DNA of 64,000 nt from Crotalaria pallida (lineage: Eukaryota; Streptophyta; Magnoliopsida; Fabales; Fabaceae). Of this stretch, positions 49,631-60,400 are shown piece by piece. The stretch covers positions 71,703,290-71,767,289 of the forward strand of contig CM075649.1 in the NCBI GenBank assembly GCA_037953625.1, read 5' to 3'. The notes beneath the pieces are model-generated. The model searched no databases. It was not told the DNA's origin and saw only the letters and a program-made list of their open reading frames with translations. Numbering within the stretch: position 1 is the first letter of the stretch; the number at the start of each line of letters is the position of its first letter. A program made the position numbers and the translations under genes.

Positions 49631-50407
49631 ATGGAGAAGGTACTAGTGAGACCACAAAAAAGGAGAACTGAAGTGGGCCTGGTTTTGAGTAGGCCTATGT
49701 TGACAACTCCTACTTGGATTGAACCTCCACTTGAAACTTTTGATGAGGACAAGAACAATGTAGAAGTGAACCCAAGTGATTTGACAAAAGATTTAATGTT
49801 TCACAATACTTGTTTGTATGAAAGTTTGCATGCTTCATCCATGTTAGAAGCACCATGTAGGATCATGTTAGATAGGAACTTTAATTATGTCTTAGTCAAT
49901 TTGACTCATTTTGGGAGTTCCATCTTGAATCTGCATGAGAAACAATCTTTGAATCTGGGTAGCAATTGGGGTAATCATGCATCACAACATTCAATTATGT
50001 TTAATGGGCTTAGTTGTACTTATGCCTTTAGAAAATTGATTGATGAAATCTTTGATGCCCATGGAGTTATCTTGTTGCTACATGAAAATTTTTATAGTTG
50101 TACATTTGGGCTAATAATTTTCCTCAGTCCAAACAGATTCAAGGATGCTTGGCTACAAATTCCATTTGACCCTGGAATTAGGAATGGAAAATTGAGGAAG
50201 AAATCTGAGGTGTCATTCTTCTGGGAAGACTTGAACAAGTTCTTTGGGAAACTTATGCTCATGTTCTGCAACCCTACAAATTTGAGGACTAATCCTTTGA
50301 AGAGGGAGGGATTGATGAAGGACAGCCCAAGGACCTTCAAGACCAGCATGGTGAGGACTTCAAGTCCTAACCAAGGAAAGGAAGATGATGACTTTGTAAA
50401 AGATTGA
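49631..50407 (+). CDS. Element ORF, 258 aa, chimeric gag/pol-tail-like
   Basis: Starts MEKVLVRPQKRRTEVGLVL. No catalytic or knuckle motif is seen. Residues about 219-226 read TNLRTNPL, like the tail found after integrase in legume Ty3 polyproteins. The last 30 or so residues (from MKDSPRTFKTS) are encoded by the start of the 3' LTR, so the frame runs through the PPT into the LTR. The middle (for example FFWEDLNKFFGKLM) is unassigned. It may be leftover coding sequence from a larger parent element. Expression or function is not shown. Confidence 0.45.
   Translation: MEKVLVRPQKRRTEVGLVLSRPMLTTPTWIEPPLETFDEDKNNVEVNPSDLTKDLMFHNTCLYESLHASSMLEAPCRIMLDRNFNYVLVNLTHFGSSILNLHEKQSLNLGSNWGNHASQHSIMFNGLSCTYAFRKLIDEIFDAHGVILLLHENFYSCTFGLIIFLSPNRFKDAWLQIPFDPGIRNGKLRKKSEVSFFWEDLNKFFGKLMLMFCNPTNLRTNPLKREGLMKDSPRTFKTSMVRTSSPNQGKEDDDFVKD
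50299..50312 (+). other. Polypurine tract
   Basis: GAAGAGGGAGGGAT lies directly before the LTR start TGATGAAGG. Confidence 0.72.
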
Positions 50408-50692
50408 TTATAAATCTTTCAAGTTTTTAGAGTTTTTGAGTTTTTAAACTAGGGTTATGTTTAAGCTTTGATTTGTAATAAGGGCTTAGGAGATTTGCCC
50501 ACCAACTTTTATGTTCATGTTTATGTTTAGCTTTGCTAGTTTTTTCTGCAAGTGTAAACTCAGGCAAACACCTTGAAGAGTCTAGCCAAGAGAAAGATGA
50601 AGAGCCTCCCTGTTGTTCAAGGAATGAAGCTCAAGAAGATCAACTCTTGAAGTCCATATGACCATGTTTTGGAAGTCATAATGAAGCAAGGA

Positions 50693-50697
50693 ATAAT
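50693..50697. other. TSD ATAAT, left copy
   Basis: ATAAT at 50693-50697 and 53672-53676 flank the nested element. Removing it restores GAATAATCAAGGC, as found in the 5' LTR. Confidence 0.93.
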
Positions 50698-50904
50698 TGT
50701 AACATCCCCATTTTTAATTCCAAATAATAATAAATAAATAAATAAATAAAAAGAAAAATGAAAAGTAATAGTAATAATAATAATAATAATAAATAAAAAG
50801 AAAAAGAAAAAGAAAAATAATAATAATAATAATAGTAATAATAAAAATGATAATGTAATAATAAAAAAAAATAAATAAAAGAGAATGGGGGTTAGATCAA
50901 CCCC

Positions 50905-51650
50905 CCCCCCCCATCTCCTTCTTCCCTCTTCTTCAACGAGGCGCCGGCCCTAGCGCCCTCCCTCTCTCTCCACTGCTGGGCCAGCCACCGCCGAGCTCGC
51001 CACCACCGTTCGCCGCCACTCGCTCTTCGTGTCAAGCTCCAGCCGCACGCGTCCTCCCTCCTGTTGCGATTAACTGCCGCCGCCGTTCCCTGTGTTCGCG
51101 CCGCCACGAACCGGTGCTAGCCATCACCGTTCGCGTCTCTCTCTCCCCGTGTTCTCTCTCCCTCCTCTGCCCATTGCCGCCACCCTCAACCTCCACCTTG
51201 CGACCCCCCTGTAACTTCAGCCGCCGCCCCTGCTCTCATCCCTCTCTGCTGCCATACCGCCACCGTGACCCACCGAGCGCTGCCGCACCATCACTTCGAG
51301 GGACGAAGTTTGTGACCCAGATCGAGCCACCAGCCATACGAGCCGCCACTACTGCTGGGTTTTTGCTTGCTGCTGCCGCCATTGTTTGATGCTGCAGCCA
51401 TGGAGTCACGCCGCCAGCCAAGGGAGTGACTCGCCTATCCCTCCCTTGTTCTTCGCTCGCGCCGCCGTCGCCGAAATCGACATTCGGTGTGGGTCTTTGC
51501 TGATTGCGAACCGAACCGGCGTCGTTATCGCCGTACCATGACTGTTCTCTTCACCGACGTTGACCGCCACGGACCTGTTCATCACCCCAGGTCATTGACG
51601 CTTCACGGATCACCGCTCATTCTCGTCGGCAAGCCCCGAAGTTGAGGTTA
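50905..51650 (+). other. GC-rich, CT-rich LTR leader segment
   Basis: A sharp base-composition change from the AT-rich surroundings, with many CCGCC and TCTCTC words. Typical of the transcribed leader of long plant chromovirus LTRs. Small ORFs here follow from the composition. Confidence 0.55.
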
Positions 51651-51673
51651 TTTCTTTATTTTCGTCAATCGAG

Positions 51674-53308
51674 GTAAGGGGTGTTTTACGTCAGCTTGTA
51701 GGGACTAGTTTTTTGCTAGTTATAATCTTTGCTAAGAGTATATGGGTGTGCTATTGATTGAACATGTGAGTAATTAATCTAGACAAAAAATTAAAATAGG
51801 AAAATAAAAGAATGAAGAACTAATTGAATGATGGTAGATATGAATGATGGTATGTCCTAGCGGTGATATATTGTTTGTACGTTAATGAATATGTCTTTTA
51901 AATGCTAGTTGTGAAAATGAATTATTGTACACTATAGATTATGAGGTATACTTGCTATTTTAATAGTAAAGTGCTACATGTATGCTTGTTAGTTAATTAT
52001 AGTTGCTGAATGGTAAATGGATTGCTATGTAATTAGAGATGCTAAATGATGTATGTTGTTATTTAGTTGTATTTGTTAAATGCTATGATGTAGGGTTAAT
52101 TAACGAATATGAATTTAAGTGTGATGTACGACTTTTATGTTAAAGGTAGGTAATTTAAATGCTAAATGGACTTTAACCTTTAGGATAGACAACATGGACT
52201 TGAAGACAAAGGAATTGTACGAAATAAGTCTTAAATTGTTAATTGTAAATGAGTATAAGTGATTATTGTTTTGTATGTCTAGCTGAATTGTGATGTTTGT
52301 GTGTTAAATGTGTATCACATAACGAATCAAATAATTGAATAATAAATAAAAGAAAGTATGTATGAGATGTAAACTAGAATGAGAACTAAGGAATAGAAAG
52401 AGTTAAAAATGTCGTGACATAAACTTAGGGAATTGAAAATATAAAATGTGAAAATTGTTGAGTATGCTTCTATGGTAAATGTGTGTTGAATGACGAATGA
52501 GATAACAAGTTAATAATGAAAGGAAAAAGAGAGAAGGAAAATTATAAAGAAATTAAAGAAGAGAAAAGATAATAAATGAAAAGAATAACTAAATAAGATA
52601 AATTAAATGAGGATGAGAATAATAAAAGGATACCTGTCACAGGTTAGGTCGGGAGGACCTGGTCGTAAGACCCTGTGGCCAATTGATAAAAGAATTAATA
52701 AAAGAATGGGCCAACGCAGGTTAGATCGTGGGATCTGGTCGTAAGACCCTGTGGCCAACGCAGGTTAGATAGTATGATCTGGTCATGAGACCCTATGGCG
52801 CAGGTTAGATCGAAAGATCTGGTCGTGAGACCCTGTGACATAGGTTAGGTCATATGAATCTGGTTGTTAGACCCTGTGGATAGATGATAAAGAGTTTTCT
52901 GGTGCAGGTTAGGTCGTTGGGCCTGGTCGTTAGACCCTGTGACCAGCTAAATGAAAGGAATTAAATAAAGAATATTTTGGTGCAGGTTAGGTCAGTGGGC
53001 CTGGTCGTGAGACCCTGTAGCCAAATTAATAAAAAGAAAGAAGTAAAGAACGAATAAAAAAGAAAGAAAGAAAAGAGAACAAGAAAAAATATAAAAGAAT
53101 GAAATAAAGAAAGAATACATGAAAGAAAGAGAAATTTCTAATTATATGATAAATGATAATATGCAAGTGATTGTGTTTGATGCATGCTTTGGACTGGTAT
53201 AGGGAATTATGTGCTATATGCTAATTGTGTTTTGACTTAGTGATTATTATGCCTCGTTGGAACCTACTTCCTACTTGTGTAAAGTTCACCCTTACAACCC
53301 CCTTTCAG
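51674..53308 (+). other. Possible intron in LTR leader
   Basis: The donor context GAG/GTAAGGGG at 51674 and the acceptor context CCCCCTTTCAG/GT ending at 53308 fit plant splice rules and would remove 1635 nt, including the hairpin array. No transcript evidence is available. Confidence 0.33.
52638..53019 (+). repeat. Seven-copy hairpin minisatellite
   Basis: Copies at 52638-52678, 52715-52753, 52759-52797, 52799-52837, 52839-52878, 52903-52941 and 52981-53019. Each has an outer stem (CACAG...CTGTG or variant), an inner stem (AGGTC...GACCT or AGATC...GATCT) and a second stem GGTC-loop-GACC with 4-nt loops (GTAA, GTAA, ATGA, GTGA, GTTA, GTTA, GTGA). Spacers are short or A-rich and vary in length. 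Confidence 0.85.
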
Positions 53309-53671
53309 GTAATAAGCTGGGAGCTTGCACCGTTTTCTGGCCGAGCAGGGAGTATACTCCACACTGTGGAGTGTAAAGCATTTGAGTGGACTTAGTTTTA
53401 ATTTTAAGAAAACTAATATTTTGTAAATTAAAATCATGTAGTAGTTGTGCGCCCAGAATTTTGTATTATGTGGTTTATCGGGCATTAGGACTTTATCTGG
53501 CTGTTTTATTAATATGTTTATGTTTTATAAATACTCTGGTCTGAACAGGTACAACAGGAAATTTTGGTAAAGTCCGAATTACAGAGGAAACACTGCCGGA
53601 TTTTTATCGGAATTTTCAAGTTCATATTTTAATACATCCAAATTAAACTAAATAAGTGTGAGGGTGTTACA

Positions 53672-53676
53672 ATAAT
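53672..53676. other. TSD ATAAT, right copy
   Basis: See 50693-50697; exact match. Confidence 0.93.
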
Positions 53677-54411
53677 CAAGGCTTTGATGTTTCTTAGTGG
53701 TAATTAAAAGACCACTCAAGTTGCATTAATTGCAAGGGTTATGATTGGGTCTTGAGAAGAAGAGCATTAATGGGAGGTTACAAATTTAAGACTCATTTAA
53801 TTCAGATTTCAAAGTCAAGGAGGTTACACTTGAAACCACCAATTTATGAGGCAATCATGATCAATAAAGGAGAGGGAAGTTACAAAGACAAGCCATAAAG
53901 AATTCGGCCACATTAAGAGGGTGTTACATTCTCTTCATCATGGAACATTAAAGAGGACATGTGGTTACACTTTCAAGGCCAATAATTGAGAATTCAATTT
54001 GTGATTGAATACCACCATTATACGGCCAATCAATAATGAAGGGAGGTTACAAAATGCAAGTAAGGCTATTAAGAGCATTCACTAATGATTCCTTCATTCC
54101 AAAATCATCTTCACGGCTATGGATGCAAAGATGCAAAGAATCAAGGCAAGCTACCACACGTCCAAGAGAGTGACTTTGAAGAGCATTAAAGTCGTGTAAT
54201 AAGTTTGCTCATCATTAGTATTATGTAACCCCCAACCCCATAGTAAAGTGTAGTCATTATAGGACTTTATTTTGTAACTCCCAACCCTTTTCCATAGCTT
54301 TATTGTACGGCCAAGAAGGCTTGAATTAGTGTTTGTAATTCTCCTATAAAAGGAGCTTCATATGATGAATAAAATAGTTTTTGGCATTTGTGAAATTCGT
54401 GTGACTTGTTC

Positions 54412-57400
54412 ACATTCCTAGAGCTATTCTTAGCCTTTGGAGTACTCTCTTAACCATTCTACACTTGTTAGAGCCTCCAAGGACTCATGCTTCATAATCT
54501 ACGTCCCTTGGGGCACCAAGCATTGTTTAGGATCATTCTAAAGGTTCTTGTATGTCCTAATACACATTCCTAGACCATTCTAAGCCTTTAGAATACTCTT
54601 TTAAGCATTCTACACTTGTTAGAGCCTCCAAGGACTCATGCTTCACCCTCTACGTCCCTTGGGGCACCAAGCATTCTTTATGATCTTTCTGAAAGGTTCT
54701 TGTGTGTCCTAATACACATTCCTAGACCATTCTAAGCCTTTAGAGTACTCTATTAACCATTCTACACTAGTTAGAGCCTCCAACAACTCATGCTACACCC
54801 TCTACGTCCCTTGGGGCACCAAGCATTGTTTACGATCATTCTGAAAGGTTCTTGTATGTCCTAATACACATGCCTAGACCATTGTAAGCCTTTAAAATAC
54901 TTTCCTAACCATTCTACACTTATTAGAGCCTCCAAGGACTCATTCTACATCCTCTACGTCCCTTGGGGAACCAAGCATTATTTACGATCATTCTAAAGGT
55001 TCTCATATGTCCAAATATATATTCCTAGACCATTCTAAGCCTTTAGAATACTCTTTTAACCATTCTACACTTGTTAGATCCTCCAAGGACTCATGCTACA
55101 TCCTTTATGTCTCTTGGGGATCCAAGCATTGTTTACGATCATTCTACATGTTCTTATATGTCCTAAGACACATTCCTAGACCATTCTAAGCCTATAGAAT
55201 ACTCTCTTAACCATTCTACACTTGTTAGAGCCTCCAAGGACTCATGCTACATGATTTACGTCCCTTGGGGCAGCAAGCATTGTTTAGGATCATTCTAAAG
55301 GTTCTTATATGTCCTAATACACATTCCTAGACTATTCTAAGCCTTAAGAATATTCTCTTAACCATTTTACACTTGTTAGAGCCTCCAAGGACACATCCTA
55401 CATCCTCTACGTCCTTTGGGGCACCAAGCATTGTTTAGGATCATTCTGAAGGTTCTTATATGTCCTAATACACATGCCTAGACTATTCTAAGCCTTTAGA
55501 ATACTATCTTCACCATTCTACACTTGTTAGAGCCTCCAAGGACTCATGCTACATAATCTACGTCCCTTGGGGCTCCAAGCATTGTTTAGGATCATTCTAA
55601 ACGTTCTTGTATGTCCTAATACACATTCCTAGACCATTCTATGCCTTTAGAATACTCTTTTAACCATTCTACACTTGTTAGAGCCTCCAATGACTCATGC
55701 TACATCCTCTACGTCCCTTGCGGTAACAAGCATTGTTTACGATCATTCTAAAGGTTCTTATATGTATTAATACACATGCCTAGACTATTCTTAGCCTTTG
55801 GAGTACTCTCTTAACCATTCTACACTTGTTAGAGCCTCCAAGGACTCATGCTTCATAATCTACGTCCCTTGGGGCACCAAGCATTGTTTAGGATCATTCT
55901 AAAGGTTCTTGTATGTCCTAATACACATTCCTAGACCATTCTAAGCCTTTAGAATACTCTTTTAAGCATTCTACACTTGTTAGAGCCTCCAAGGACTCAT
56001 GCTACATCCTTTACGTCCCTTGGGGCTCCAAGCGTTGTTTACGGTCATTCTGAAAGGTTCTTGTATGTCCTAATACACATTCCTAGACCATTCTACGCCT
56101 TTAGAATACTCTCTTAACCATTCAACACTTGTTAGAGCCTCCAAGAACTCATGCTACATAATCTACATCCCATGGGGCACCAAGTATTGTTTACGATCAT
56201 TCCAAAGGTTCTTGTTTGTCCTAATACACATTCCTAGACCATTCTAAGCCTTTAGAATACTCTATTAACCATTCTGCACTATTAGAGCTTCCAACGATTC
56301 ATGCTACATCCTTTACGTCCCTTGGGGAACTAAGCATTGTTTAGGATCATTCTAAAGGTTCTTATATGTCCAAATATATATTCCTAGACCATTCTAAGCC
56401 TTTAGAATACTCTTTTAACCATTCTACACTTGTTAGATCCTCCAAGGACTCATGCTACATCCTTTACGTCTCTTGGGGCTCCATGCATTGTTTACGATCA
56501 TTCTACATGTTCTTATATGTCCTAAGACACATTCCTAGACCATTCTAAGCCTTTAGAATACTCTCTTAACCATTCTACACTTGTTAGAGCCTCCAAGGAC
56601 TCATGCTACATCCTTTACGTCCCTTGGGGCTCCAAGCGTTGTTTACGATCATTCTGAAAGGTTCTTGTATGTCCTAATACACATTCCTAGACCATTCTAA
56701 GCCTTTAGAATACTCTCTTAACCATTCAGCACTTGTTAGAGCCTCCAAGAACTCATGCTACATAATCTACGTCCCTTGGGGCTCCAAGCATTGTTTAGGA
56801 TCATTCTAAACGTTCTTGTATGTCCTAATACACATTCCTAGACCATTCTATGCCTTTAGAATACTCTTTTAACCATTCTACACTTGTTAGAGCCTCCAAT
56901 GACTCATGATACATCCTCTACGTCCCTTGGGGTAACAAGCATTGTTTACGATCATTCTAAAGGATCTTATATGTCCTAATACACATGCCTAGACTATTCT
57001 TAGCCTTTGGAGTACTCTCTTAACCATTCTACACTTGTTAGAGCCTCCACGGACTCATGCTTCATAATCTACGTCCCTTGGGGCATCAAGAATTGTTTAG
57101 GATCATTCTAAAGGTTCTTGTATGTCCTAATCGACATTCCTAGACCATTCTAAGCCTTTAGAATACTCTTTTAAGCATTCTACACTTGTTAGAGCCTCCA
57201 AGGACTCATGCTACATCCTTTACATCCCTTGGGGCTCCAAGCGTTGTTTACGATCATTCTAAAGGTTCTTATATGTCCTAATACACATGCCTAGACAATT
57301 CTAAGCCTTTAGAGTACTCTCTTAACCATTCTACACTTGTTAGAGCCTCCAAGGACTCATGCTACATAATCTACGTCCCTTGGGGCACCAAGCATTGTTT

Positions 57401-60400
57401 AGGATCATTCTAAAGGTTCTTGTATGTCCTAATACACATTCCTAGACCATTCTAAGCCTTTAGAATACTCTTTTAAGCATTCTACACTTGTTAGAGCCTC
57501 CAAGGACTCATGCTACATCCTTAACGTCCCTTGGGGCTCCAAGCGTTGTTTACGATCATTCTGAAAGGTTGTTGTATGTCCTAATACACATTCCTAGACC
57601 ATTCTAAGCCTTTAGAATACTCTATTAACCATTCAGCACTTGTTAGAGCCTCCAAGAACTCATGCTACATAATCTACGTCCCATGGGGCACCAAGTATTG
57701 TTTACGATCATTCCAAAGGTTCTTGTTTGTCCTAATACACATTCCTAGACCATTCTAAGCCTTTAGAATACTCTATTAACCATTCTGCACTATTAGAGCC
57801 TCCAACGATTCATGCTACATCCTTTACGTCCCTTGGGGAACTAAGCATTGTTTAGGATCATTCTAACGGTTCTTATATGTCCTAATACACATGCCTAGAC
57901 TATTCTAAGCCTTTAGAATACTCTTTTTAGCATTCTACACTTGTTAGAGCCTCCAAGGACTCATGCTACACCCTCTACGTACTTTGGGGCACCAACCATT
58001 GTTACGATCATTCTGAAAGGTTCTTGTATGTCCTAATACACATTCCTAGACCATTCTAAGCCTTTAGAATACTTTATTAACAATTCAACACTTGTTAGAG
58101 CCTCCAAGAACTCATGCTACATAATCTACATCCCTTGGGGCACCAAGCAATGTTTACGATCATTCTAAACTTTCTTGTATGTGCTAATACACATTCCTAG
58201 ACCATTCTAAGCCTTTAGAATACTCTATTAACCATTTTACACTTGTTAGAGCCTCCAACGACTCATGCTACATCCTTTACGTCCCTTGGGGCATCAAGCA
58301 TTGTTTAGGATCATTCTAAAGGTTCTTATATGTCCAAATACACATTCCTAGACAGTTCTAAGCCTTTAGAATACTCTCTTAACCATTTTACACTTGTTAG
58401 AGCCTCCAAGGACTCATGCTTCACCCTCTACGTCCCTTGGGGCACCAAGCATTCTTTACGATCTTTCTGAAAGGTTCTTGTGTGTCCTAATACACATTCC
58501 TAGACCATTCTAAGCCTTTAGAATACTCTATTAACCATTCTGCACTATTAGAGCTTCCAACGATTCATGCTACATCCTTTACGTCCCTTGGGGAACTAAG
58601 CATTGTTTAGGATCATTCTAAAGGTTCTTATATGTCCAAATATATATTCCTAGACCATTCTAAGCCTTTAGAATACTCTTTTAACCATTCTACACTTGTT
58701 AGATCCTCCAAGGACTCATGCTACATCCTTTACGTCTCTTGGGGCTCCATGCATTGTTTACGATCATTCTACATGTTCTTAAATGTCCTAAGACACATTC
58801 CAAGACCATTCTAAGCCTTTAGAATACTCTCTTAACCATTCTACACTTGTTAGAGCCTCCAAGGACTCATGCTACATCCTCTACGTCCCTTGGGGCACCA
58901 AGCATTGTTTACGATCATTCTAAAGGTTCTTATATGTCCTAATACACATGCCTAGACTATTCTAAGCCTTTAGAATACTCTTTTTAGCATTCTACACTTG
59001 TTAGAGCCTCCAAGGACTCATGCTACACCCTCTACGTACTTTGGGGCACCAACCATTGTTACGATCATTCTGAAAGGTTCTTGTATGTCCTAATACACAT
59101 TCCTAGACCATTCTAAGCCTTTAGAATACTTTATTAACAATTCAACACTTGTTAGAGCCTCCAAGAACTCATGCTACATAATCTACATCCCTTGGGGCAC
59201 CAAGCAATGTTTACGATCATTCTAAACTTTCTTGTATGTGCTAATACACATTCCTAGACCATTCTAAGCCTTTAGAATACTCTATTAACCATTTTTACAC
59301 TTGTTAGATTGTTAGAGCCTCCAACGACTCATGCTACATCCTTTACGTCCCTTGGGGCATCAAGCATTGTTTAGGATCATTCTAAAGGTTCTTATATGTC
59401 CAAATACACATTCCTAGACAGTTCTAAGCCTTTAGAATACTCTCTTAACCATTTTACACTTGTTAGAGCCTCCAAGGACTCATGCTTCACCCTCTACGTC
59501 CCTTGGGGCACCAAGCATTCTTTACGATCTTTCTGAAAGGTTCTTGTGTGTCCTAATACACATTCCTAGACCATTCTAAGCCTTTAGAATACTCTATTAA
59601 CCATTCTGCACTATTAGAGCTTCCAACGATTCATGCTACATCCTTTACGTCCCTTGGGGAACTAAGCATTGTTTAGGATCATTCTAAAGGTTCTTATATG
59701 TCCAAATATATATTCCTAGACCATTCTAAGCCTTTAGAATACTCTTTTAACCATTCTACACTTGTTAGATCCTCCAAGGACTCATGCTACATCCTTTACG
59801 TCTCTTGGGGCTCCATGCATTGTTTACGATCATTCTACATGTTCTTAAATGTCCTAAGACACATTCCAAGACCATTCTAAGCCTTTAGAATACTCTCTTA
59901 ACCATTCTACACTTGTTAGAGCCTCCAAGGACTCATGCTACATCCTCTACGTCCCTTGGGGCACCAAGCATTGTTTACGATCATTCTAAAGGTTCTTATA
60001 TGTCCTAATACACATGCCTAGACTATTCTAAGCCTTTAGAATACTCTTTTTAGCATTCTACACTTGTTAGAGCCTCCAAGGACTCATGCTACACCCTCTA
60101 CGTACTTTGGGGCACCAACCATTGTTACGATCATTCTGAAAGGTTCTTGTATGTCCTAATACACATTCCTAGACCATTCTAAGCCTTTAGAATACTTTAT
60201 TAACAATTCAACACTTGTTAGAGCCTCCAAGAACTCATGCTACATAATCTACATCCCTTGGGGCACCAAGCAATGTTTACGATCATTCTAAACTTTCTTG
60301 TATGTGCTAATACACATTCCTAGACCATTCTAAGCCTTTAGAATACTCTATTAACCATTTTTACACTTGTTAGATTGTTAGAGCCTCCAACGACTCATGC

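Larger units (their letters stand above)
50698..53671 (+). mobile_element. Nested Tekay-type solo LTR, 2974 bp
   Basis: TGTAACATCCCC...GGTGTTACA ends with a perfect 5-bp TSD and no PBS, PPT or coding region, so it is a solo LTR left by LTR-LTR recombination. Order: AAAT/AAT microsatellites (50715-50880), a C12 tract, a GC- and CT-rich block (50905-51650), a possible splice donor (51674), AT-rich DNA, a seven-copy hairpin array (52638-53019), an AAAG-rich tract and a possible splice acceptor (53308). Orientation is inferred as plus from the pyrimidine-rich leader and the splice-like sites. The GC-rich ORFs (50892-51107, 51114-51389, 51236-51421) overlap on both strands and have no recognisable product. 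Confidence 0.85.
47820..54423 (+). mobile_element. Non-autonomous LTR element, 3' end lost, with nested solo LTR
   Basis: Layout: 5' LTR 47820-49206, PBS 49210-49221, leader, ORF 49631-50407, PPT-like tract, 3' LTR from 50313, interrupted at 50698-53671 by another LTR and cut off at 54423. The internal region is only 1.1 kb and has no protease, RT or integrase, so it is a small non-autonomous element. No TSD can be checked because the right edge is deleted. The LTR end and the NLRTNP motif tie it to the fragment at 726-3061. Confidence 0.82.
50313..54423 (+). mobile_element. 3' LTR, split by a nested LTR and 3'-truncated
   Basis: The LTR parts are 50313-50697 and 53672-54423. Together they match 47820-48941. 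The last 265 bp of the LTR (48942-49206 in the 5' copy) are absent, and satellite follows from the shared word CACATTCCTAGA. Confidence 0.88.

Noticed and set aside
50892..51421. GC-rich ORFs of 61-91 codons on both strands
   Set aside because: They overlap each other in a GC/CT-rich LTR leader, are Arg/Ala- or Ser/Pro-rich from composition, and have no recognisable domain.
55007..59880. Four nearly identical 60-codon ORFs (MSKYIFLDHSKPLEYSF...)
   Set aside because: They are translations of the satellite. A 151-bp period shifts frame each unit, and the same words recur at 30991, 40251 and 46433.
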